DNA of 10,437 nt, from positions 1-10,437 of the forward strand of contig JASHVP010000157.1 of assembly GCA_030044475.1 (NCBI GenBank). Reading direction: 5' to 3'. Made by a program: the position numbers and the translations under genes. The notes below the pieces were generated by a model. It made no database searches and was not told the origin of the DNA. It worked only from the letters and a program-made list of their open reading frames with translations. Below, piece by piece: positions 5,358 through 10,437 of the stretch; the stretch's first letter is position 1; every line of letters starts with the position of its first letter. Source of the DNA: Thermoplasmata archaeon. Its GTDB lineage: Archaea > Thermoplasmatota > Thermoplasmata > Lutacidiplasmatales > UBA184.

Positions 5358-8042
5358 CTACCGAATCCGCTCGAGCGCGAACGATCCGATCGTCAGCGTC
5401 CGGTTCGTCGTGCGGCACTCGATCCAGTCGTGGGTCTCGACCTCCCCCAGCCCTCGGACGGAGAGGAAGGTCCGGTCCCGGTCCTGTCGGAACACGATCG
5501 CCCCGTCCATGCGGCCGAGGAGCGACTCGACCTGGGCGTCGCCGAGCGCGCCGCCCTCGAGGGTGTACATCGCGAGGGCGTCCCGCGGCTTCAGGATCCC
5601 GACGACGTTCTGGAGGAAGGCGAACCCCGCCCGGTCGTCACCGTGCCCGAGCACCGCCGAGAGCCCCAGGAACGCGACCCGGAACGGTACGGACTTCGGG
5701 GCCTCGTACCCCTTCGCCACCTGAGCGAGATGCGAGAGGATCCCCGCGCGGTCGTCCGACCCCTTGACCCGCCGGTGCGTCGCGTCCGATGGGCCGTTCG
5801 ACCCCGACGCATCGATCCAGACGACCAGGCCCATCTGCTCGTACTCCCGGAACTGCGGGACGACGACCCCGAGACTCTGCGCGACCTCGGCCGGAGACCG
5901 GGTCGCGGTCACGAGGACGGCCGGCTCGCCCCGCTTCAGACCCTCGGCGACGAACGAGAACACCACGACCTCCTTGCCGACGAAGGCGTCTCCGACGACC
6001 GCGACGTGGGCCCGCGCCGGGAGACCGCCCAGGAGCAGGTCGTCGAGTCGGGGGGTTCCGGTCGGAAGACGGTCGGGGAATCTCCGCCCCGGCGGGGGCG
6101 TGAGGAGGTCCTCGGGAGGCGCCGGAGCCGCCGAAGGCGAGCTGCCGGGTCGCCCCCGGGCCGCGGCCCGGGAGGGCGGGGGCGCGTCCAGGTGGTCGAC
6201 CATCGCGACGGCGGCGAGGCCGGCCATCGAGACGTCCCCCGCCCGGAGCCGTTCCTGCCGCCGGAGGCCGAGCTCGGCCTCCGACGACTCGACCGAGCGT
6301 TCGCGGGCCCGGAGGGTCTGCTCGCGTCGGGTGAGATCGTCCGACGCCGACTTGAGCCGACGCTCCCGATCGGTGGATTTGAGCTCGAGGTCGCGCAGGG
6401 TCTTGAGCGAACGGTCGAGGTTGGTCGCCTGGGCCGCGAGGTCCGCCTCCCGACGGCTGAGGTCGCTCGAGCGCCCCTCGTACTCCTTGGCCGCCGTGTC
6501 GTAGCGCGTGCGTCGGTCCGCCACGGTCTTCTGCTGGTCGGCGAGCGCGGCTTCCCCCTGACGGAGGGTCGCCTCCCGCCGGGCGAGCGTCGCCTCGCGG
6601 TCGCGGACCTGCGCCAGGGCGTCGTCGGCCGCCTTCGCTCGGTCGGCGACTTCCCGCGACTTCGAGCCCAGGCTCGCGTTCTGCTCGTCCAGCACGGCCT
6701 TGAGCTGGCGCAATTTCGTCTCGCGCTCGGCGAGCGCCGTGGCCGCCGCCGGGGCGGACCCCGCGATCGCCCGGTTCTCGCGCGCCGCCACCTCCCCTTC
6801 GCGCTTGAGGACCTCGGCGAGCTTCGCGTCGATCTCCTTGCGGCGGGTCTCGAGCCGCGCCTCCCCGTCGGGGACCGCCTGCGCCCGGCGGTCGAGCTCC
6901 TGGGACCGCTGGGTGAGCTCCACGTCCCGCGCGGTCTGCGCGCCCTCCTGGTCGACGAGCCGCTTCTCCCGGTCGGAGAGGATCGGCATCTGGCGCTCGA
7001 CCTCCTCCTCGCGGAGCGCGATCGCCTTCTCGCGATCGTCGGCCTGACGGACCCGGCCGTCGAACTCCGCCCGCCGGCCCGCCCACTCCCGCTCCTTGGC
7101 GAGGAGGGCGTCCGACCGCCCGCGATAGTCCGCCTCGAGGTCCTCGACCTGCTGCCGGGCCTCCTTGAGGGCGTCCGTCTGGCGCCGGATCGACTCCTCC
7201 GCATTCTCGGCGTCGGCCTCCCGCTTCACGAGCGTCGCTTCGCGGAACTGGAGCGCCTCTTCCTTCTGCGAGAGGTCGTCGGAGAGACGGAACATCTTGC
7301 TCTGGCCCGAGGTGATGAGTTCGCGCTCGTGCGCGCGGGTGCCCGAGGTGAGGAGGTGGAGGAGCGAGCCCGACGTCTGGTAGAAGAAGGCGGAGAGGAG
7401 GAGGCCGACCCCGAGGGCCGCCGAGTCCCCCGCGGTCCCTCGCGGGTGGACGAAGAGGAAGCCGGTCGTGGCGATCGGAAGGACGGCGGAGACCGCGCTC
7501 GCCCACTGGCGCGCCGACCATCCGGTCCACGTCAGCACGATGCCGATGAGGGCGAGGCTGATCCCGGTCAGCGCGACCGGATACAGGAGAGGATAGACCG
7601 CGAGCGTGGCGAACGGGGCGACCCCGGCGATGCGCAGCAAGTACACGACGAGGGTGAGCGCGTTCACGCCGAGGGCGCCGACCGTGGTCGAGAAATGGGC
7701 CTCCCACGGCCAGAGCTGGAACGCCTCCCACTTCGAGGCGAGCCCGATCGAGGCGATCGCGACCCCCGCGAGGATGGGGAGGAACAGGTAGAACGATTCG
7801 CCGAGCGCGACGAATCCCGTCGTGCCGGAGGCGAGTTTCGGCAGGTCGGGGAAGAAGAACAGGAGCAGGACGGCGTCGAGCGCCAACACGGCGGAGACAC
7901 CGATGGTATAGAGGTGGGCCGAGCGACCGATGCGGAGCTGGAGGAGCGCGTCTTCCTTCGCGAGTTCGAGGTCCTCCGGACCCGGCACCGTCACGGTCCG
8001 CGTCGCCGAGACCGGGGTACGCGCCGGCTTCGAAGTCGGCAT
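5358..8042 (-). CDS. Membrane-anchored coiled-coil protein with C-terminal degenerate KaiC/RAD55-like domain
   Basis: The 894-residue product has four parts. Residues 1-40 are a charged cytoplasmic lead. About six membrane helices follow (near 44-64, 83-101, 119-138, 145-171, 181-198 and 207-230). Residues about 235-600 form a long, Arg/Glu/Ala/Leu-rich coiled coil with recurring REATL/READL units, in places at exact seven-residue spacing (E483, E490, E497). A Pro/Ala-rich linker (about 618-655) leads to a KaiC/RAD55-like RecA domain (656-894). That domain begins with LPTGTPRLDDLLLGGLP, the usual KaiC-family entry. Its P-loop is GDAFVGKE (684-691): K690 is kept, but the Ser/Thr that binds Mg is E691. 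The Walker B strand reads RVAFLGLS (788-795), with Leu where the Asp is expected. ATP hydrolysis is therefore doubtful; nucleotide sensing or scaffolding is possible. ATG 8042 is used; GTG 8057 fits a leaderless start. Likely role: membrane-tethered signalling or organising protein, unproven. Confidence 0.88.
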   Translation of the reverse strand: MPTSKPARTPVSATRTVTVPGPEDLELAKEDALLQLRIGRSAHLYTIGVSAVLALDAVLLLFFFPDLPKLASGTTGFVALGESFYLFLPILAGVAIASIGLASKWEAFQLWPWEAHFSTTVGALGVNALTLVVYLLRIAGVAPFATLAVYPLLYPVALTGISLALIGIVLTWTGWSARQWASAVSAVLPIATTGFLFVHPRGTAGDSAALGVGLLLSAFFYQTSGSLLHLLTSGTRAHERELITSGQSKMFRLSDDLSQKEEALQFREATLVKREADAENAEESIRRQTDALKEARQQVEDLEADYRGRSDALLAKEREWAGRRAEFDGRVRQADDREKAIALREEEVERQMPILSDREKRLVDQEGAQTARDVELTQRSQELDRRAQAVPDGEARLETRRKEIDAKLAEVLKREGEVAARENRAIAGSAPAAATALAERETKLRQLKAVLDEQNASLGSKSREVADRAKAADDALAQVRDREATLARREATLRQGEAALADQQKTVADRRTRYDTAAKEYEGRSSDLSRREADLAAQATNLDRSLKTLRDLELKSTDRERRLKSASDDLTRREQTLRARERSVESSEAELGLRRQERLRAGDVSMAGLAAVAMVDHLDAPPPSRAAARGRPGSSPSAAPAPPEDLLTPPPGRRFPDRLPTGTPRLDDLLLGGLPARAHVAVVGDAFVGKEVVVFSFVAEGLKRGEPAVLVTATRSPAEVAQSLGVVVPQFREYEQMGLVVWIDASGSNGPSDATHRRVKGSDDRAGILSHLAQVAKGYEAPKSVPFRVAFLGLSAVLGHGDDRAGFAFLQNVVGILKPRDALAMYTLEGGALGDAQVESLLGRMDGAIVFRQDRDRTFLSVRGLGEVETHDWIECRTTNRTLTIGSFALERIR

Positions 8043-8075
8043 GGCCGCCCTCGACACGGAACTGGGTCGGGCCGC

Positions 8076-8085
8076 TTACTTAATC
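8076..8085 (-). promoter_or_regulatory. TATA-like element for the 5358-8042 gene, overlapping the upstream stop codon
   Basis: The minus strand reads GATTAAGTAA, the only AT-rich block nearby. It spans the last two sense codons and the TAA stop of the methyltransferase gene. Its centre lies about 24 bp before GTG 8057 and about 39 bp before ATG 8042, so it could drive the membrane/coiled-coil gene on its own. It may instead be only the AT-rich Ile-Lys-stop end of the upstream gene, with the two genes sharing a transcript. Confidence 0.4.
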
Positions 8086-9068
8086 GTACGGGTCCGGCCG
8101 CCGTCCGGGCCCGCCGACGTCGCCGCGGGCGCGGGGTCGTGGACGAGGTCGACCCCAACGGCCGGGCGGACGGCGGCGACCAGTACGGCGGCCGCGTCGT
8201 CCCAACGATCGGGTCGTCGACCGAGCTGTTCCTCGAGCTCCACCAGCCGGCGCCAGGCGATGGGGTCGCTCCGGACCGCGGTCAGCCGGGTCGGGGCGGC
8301 GCCGAGAGCGGGTGCGACGGCGACCGTCTCGCGCACGGTGAATCCGACCGCCTGAAGGCGACGCACCAAGGGGGCCGGGGAGAGCCGGGCGAACGCGGCG
8401 TGGGACCGGCGGCCGCTCTCCGAGCGGACGAACCCCTCTCGGAGGACCCGGGGAGCCACGGCCGCCACCGGGGCCCGGAGGAGGCGTCCGACCGCTCCGG
8501 GCGGGAGTCGGGTCAGGTAGCGGGAGCGCTCGCCGGGACCGGGGGCGAGCTCGAGGAGGAGCGTCCCGCCGGGCGAGACGAGGTCGATCGACGTCTCCAG
8601 CATTCGGCTCGAGTCCGTGCCGGCGAAGCCGAGCGGGTTTCCGAGCAGGGCGACCGCCCGGAACGCGCCCGGGAGCAGCGGAGGCCGCAGGGCGTCCCCG
8701 ACGATCGATCGTGGGGCCGGGTCGGGCGCCCGAACCTCACCCGCCCCGTGGCTCAGCATTCGGCGGGAGAGGTCGAGCCCGACCGCCCGGGCCTCCGCGG
8801 TGGCGAGGAGGCCGGTGAACCGGCCGGGTCCCGCCCCGACGTCCAACGCCCACCCATCGGCGACCGCGTGGCGACGCACGAACCGCTCCCGGAGCTCTCG
8901 GAACAGGTCGCGCTGGGCCGTCCCTTCGTACCGAAGCCACTCGCGGCGCACGCGGTAGTCATCGTTCGAGAGAAATCGGGTGCGACTTACGGCGCCGTCC
9001 CCCGAACTGCGCCGCGGGCCGGGACGAGGCGGGCGGGCCGCTCCGGCCGGATCGACTCTCCCTCGCAC
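8076..9068 (-). CDS. Class I SAM-dependent methyltransferase
   Basis: The 330-residue protein has a Rossmann-type methyltransferase core. Motif I is ALDVGAGPGRFTGLL (74-88), the SAM-binding loop. GLDLS (97-101) ends the second strand with the acidic residue D99 that holds the SAM ribose. GDALRPPLLPGAFRAVALLGNPLGF (124-148) covers the third and fourth strands. SPGGTLLLE (165-173) is the usual post-strand-4 motif. The C-terminal 150 residues are less typical and would form the substrate region. Substrate cannot be read from sequence; the core resembles UbiE/small-molecule methyltransferases. The start is GTG 9068, chosen because a good TATA box is centred 26 bp upstream, giving a leaderless mRNA. 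This adds about 27 Pro/Arg-rich residues before the first conserved-looking segment (SRTRFLSNDDYRVRREW). GTG 8951 is a shorter alternative. The stop lies 33 bp before ATG 8042 of the next gene, so cotranscription is likely. Confidence 0.85.
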   Translation of the reverse strand: MRGRVDPAGAARPPRPGPRRSSGDGAVSRTRFLSNDDYRVRREWLRYEGTAQRDLFRELRERFVRRHAVADGWALDVGAGPGRFTGLLATAEARAVGLDLSRRMLSHGAGEVRAPDPAPRSIVGDALRPPLLPGAFRAVALLGNPLGFAGTDSSRMLETSIDLVSPGGTLLLELAPGPGERSRYLTRLPPGAVGRLLRAPVAAVAPRVLREGFVRSESGRRSHAAFARLSPAPLVRRLQAVGFTVRETVAVAPALGAAPTRLTAVRSDPIAWRRLVELEEQLGRRPDRWDDAAAVLVAAVRPAVGVDLVHDPAPAATSAGPDGGRTRTIK

Positions 9069-9140
9069 CGCGGCGACTGAAAACTTCAGGCTTTATACGA
9101 GGGGCCTCATCGAGACCTCGGTCCGAGGGGGCGCGGACGG
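9069..9140. promoter_or_regulatory. Bidirectional promoter with one shared TATA box and two inverted repeats
   Basis: The element cTTTATAcg (9091-9099) reads TTTATA on the plus strand and TATAAA on the minus strand. On the minus strand it is centred 26 bp from GTG 9068, predicting a leaderless methyltransferase transcript. On the plus strand it predicts a start near 9121, leaving a 20-nt leader that holds GAGGGGG (9125-9131) nine bases before ATG 9141. Two perfect inverted repeats flank the box. CTGAA-AAC-TTCAG (9077-9089) lies on the methyltransferase side. CCTCGG-T-CCGAGG (9116-9128) lies over the expected plus-strand start. The TATA call is strong; the operators are inferred from symmetry and position. 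Confidence 0.6.
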
Positions 9141-9848
9141 ATGACGGATCGCTTGGGACCGCTGGTGCATCGATCGGTGCATCACGCCGCGCTGCTCTGG
9201 CTGGTGGGCGCCGTCCAGTTCGTCCTCGGCATGGGGATCACGCAGTGGGCGTGGGACTACTACCGCGGGTCGGGCACGCCGGTCTACAGCCTCCTGACCA
9301 ACTACATCAGCGACCTGGGCGCGGTCCACTGCGCGACGTACTCGGGCCGCTACGTCTGCTCCCCGTGGCACGACGTGTTCAACGTCTCGATCGTTCTGCT
9401 CGGACTGCTGTTGATCTTCGGTGCCCTGCTGATCCCGACGGCGTTCCCGCGCCGGAACAGCAGCCGAATCGGCATCGCCCTGCTGATCCTCTCGGGACTC
9501 GGCGCGATCGGGGTCGGCCTGTCGCCCGAGGACGTGAACCTGTCGGTCCACACCGCCTCCGCGCTCGCCGCCTTCCTCGGCGGCGGCCTGGCCCTCGTCG
9601 TGCTCGGGTTTGCCATGTTCCGGGACACGCGCTGGGACGGATTCCGCATGTACTCCATCCTCTCCGGACTCGTGAGCCTCGTGGCGCTCGGGTTGTTCGT
9701 CGCGAAGGCGTGGGGGGCGCTCGGGGCCGGAGGGATGGAGCGGCTCATCGTGGCGCCGATCGTGCTCTGGGCGATCGTCGTCGCCGTGCACTTGTTGCGG
9801 GTGCCGACCTTCGCGCCGTCCGGCCTTCCGAAGCCCGCGCCCCCGTAA
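9141..9848 (+). CDS. DUF998 family integral membrane protein
   Basis: The 235-residue protein has six membrane helices (near 16-35, 79-99, 108-127, 137-159, 170-189 and 199-219). It carries the DUF998 sequence pattern: NYISDLG (54-60) after helix 1, SPWHDVFN (74-81) opening helix 2, GLGAIGVGLSPED (119-131) ending helix 3, and a conserved His (H137) starting helix 4. The loop between helices 1 and 2, probably outside the cell, holds C64 and C73, which could form a disulfide. The family is widespread in archaea and bacteria, and no activity is established. ATG 9141 has a GAGGGGG ribosome binding site nine bases upstream and sits downstream of the shared TATA box. The next gene starts 48 bp after the stop on the same strand and also encodes a membrane protein, so an operon is likely. 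Confidence 0.88.
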   Translation: MTDRLGPLVHRSVHHAALLWLVGAVQFVLGMGITQWAWDYYRGSGTPVYSLLTNYISDLGAVHCATYSGRYVCSPWHDVFNVSIVLLGLLLIFGALLIPTAFPRRNSSRIGIALLILSGLGAIGVGLSPEDVNLSVHTASALAAFLGGGLALVVLGFAMFRDTRWDGFRMYSILSGLVSLVALGLFVAKAWGALGAGGMERLIVAPIVLWAIVVAVHLLRVPTFAPSGLPKPAPP

Positions 9849-9866
9849 GAACGGCGAACGGATAGA

Positions 9867-9890
9867 CCCCCGCCCTTCGAACGGGGGGAG
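9867..9890 (+). promoter_or_regulatory. Hairpin that would cover the ribosome binding site of the 9897 gene
   Basis: CCCCCG (9867-9872) pairs perfectly with CGGGGG (9882-9887) across a nine-base loop. The right arm is part of GGGGGGAG (9883-9890), the only ribosome-binding-site-like run before ATG 9897. In an mRNA read through from the DUF998 gene the hairpin would hide that site, so translation of the downstream gene might depend on unfolding. A transcript starting near 9888 from weak upstream AT-rich DNA (ggatag, 9860-9865) would lack the left arm and escape this. Confidence 0.4.
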
Positions 9891-9896
9891 TGGGCC

Positions 9897-10379
9897 ATGT
9901 CGGCGCTCGACGTTCTGTTCGACGTCCTCCTCGGGGTCCACGTGTCCGCGGCGCTCGGCTGGCTCGTGGTGACGCTCCTCCTGGTCGCGGTCGCCCTGCG
10001 GGCGCGGGGGCGTTCTCCGGAGGCCGCGACGGCCGCCGCCACCGGGCCGTTCGCTCGCCGGCTGACCGTCGGGGTGTTCGGCTCCGCCGGCCTCGGGATC
10101 CTCGCGGGATTCTCGCTCTACGCCTTCGAGCTGCGGAACCCGTCCTACGCCCCGAGCCCGAACGGATGGATGTACATCCAGCTGGGAGCGGCCTTCGCGA
10201 TCCTCGCGTTCGCGGTCAGCGCCCTCGCCCTCCGGCCGCTGCGGACGGCCCAGCGGACCCCCGGCACGCCCCCGGAGGCCGTTCGGGCCGCGCTCGCGCG
10301 GTTCGGCCGCTTCGGGGCGGTCGCGACGGTCCTGCTGTTCGCGGCGCTCGCGTCGATGGTGGTCGGCGGGACGATCTAG
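9897..10379 (+). CDS. Four-helix integral membrane protein, uncharacterised (CopD/DUF2269-like)
   Basis: The 160-residue protein has four membrane helices (near 12-34, 56-76, 91-112 and 137-157). Helix 1 contains H15 in LGVHVSAALGWLV, a pattern resembling the first helix of CopD-type and DUF2269-type membrane proteins, where a His in helix 1 precedes Ala/Gly-rich packing. The resemblance is general and I do not claim the family. Loops are short; the largest (77-90) contains NPSYAPSPNGW. The basic segment 113-134 between helices 3 and 4 is probably cytoplasmic. ATG 9897 has a GGGGGGAG run six bases upstream. The gene follows the DUF998 gene by 48 bp on the same strand and is probably cotranscribed, so both may act in the same membrane process. 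Codon use matches the neighbours. Confidence 0.75.
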   Translation: MSALDVLFDVLLGVHVSAALGWLVVTLLLVAVALRARGRSPEAATAAATGPFARRLTVGVFGSAGLGILAGFSLYAFELRNPSYAPSPNGWMYIQLGAAFAILAFAVSALALRPLRTAQRTPGTPPEAVRAALARFGRFGAVATVLLFAALASMVVGGTI

Positions 10380-10401
10380 GGGTCCCGCCGGCCCCCGCCT
10401 C

Positions 10402-10437
10402 CTACGTCCGGGCCTTGTCGATCTGTGCCTTGAGCTC
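10402..10437 (-). CDS. C-terminal end of an unidentified protein (runs off the right edge)
   Basis: On the minus strand the last bases read as eleven sense codons and a TAG (10404-10402), giving a C-terminus ELKAQIDKART. Ten of the eleven sense codons end in G or C, as in the real genes of this window. The peptide is helix- or coiled-coil-like. It would converge on the four-helix protein gene with 22 bp between stops, like the other convergent pairs here. Too short to assign a family, and chance cannot be excluded. Confidence 0.45.
   Translation of the reverse strand, partial: ELKAQIDKART

Noticed and set aside
6240..7340. Possible tandem DNA repeat in the coiled-coil coding region
   Set aside because: The similarity is at the protein level (recurring RExxL heptads with Glu/Arg/Leu codons). 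I see no long exact DNA repeat units, so it is coiled-coil periodicity and not a repeat array.
5430..9080. Open frame of 1216 codons on the plus strand
   Set aside because: It is antisense to the coiled-coil/KaiC-like gene and the methyltransferase gene. Its product is a charged Arg/Glu/Pro/Gly mix with no domain, as expected when high-GC codons are read on the opposite strand.
1..10437. CRISPR array, tRNA, rRNA, insertion sequence or prophage
   Set aside because: No regularly spaced direct repeats, no cloverleaf-like sequence, no transposase or phage gene and no terminal inverted repeats with target duplications were seen.

Overview
The window is about 70% GC and reads as a chromosomal segment of a GC-rich archaeon. 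The evidence is TATA-like boxes about 25-32 bp upstream of most start codons, several of which would give leaderless mRNAs. There is also a RAD55/KaiC-type domain on a membrane-anchored coiled coil, and families common in archaea (DUF998, DUF429, GPR1/FUN34/YaaH). A GC-rich Thermoplasmatota lineage is a reasonable guess, but no marker gene fixes the taxonomy. I see no rRNA, tRNA, CRISPR array, insertion sequence or phage gene.

Layout: 1-150 is the 3' end of a plus-strand gene. A leaderless two-gene operon follows (215-871 unknown protein; 868-1569 membrane protein with two ExxE motifs, start and stop overlapping as ATGA). It converges on, and is overlapped by, a minus-strand DUF429 gene (1412-2209). 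Next on the minus strand is an acetate/succinate-type transporter (2291-2971). It shares a 141 bp divergent promoter region, distinctly lower in GC, with a small plus-strand protein (3113-3388). A minus-strand HAD hydrolase (3405-4178) is divergent from a plus-strand D-2-hydroxyacid dehydrogenase (4269-5318).

The largest gene (5358-8042, minus) encodes six or so membrane helices, about 365 residues of coiled coil, a Pro-rich linker and a KaiC/RAD55-like domain whose Walker A and B residues are altered. A class I methyltransferase gene (8076-9068, minus) lies just upstream and may be cotranscribed. That gene shares one symmetric TATA box with the divergent DUF998 membrane protein (9141-9848). 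A four-helix membrane protein follows (9897-10379), and the 3' end of a minus-strand gene runs off the right edge.

Functional links are modest. The transporter, HAD phosphatase-like enzyme and hydroxyacid dehydrogenase could all serve small organic acid metabolism, but they are separate transcription units and this is inference. The most unusual object is the membrane/coiled-coil/degenerate-KaiC protein with its methyltransferase neighbour.
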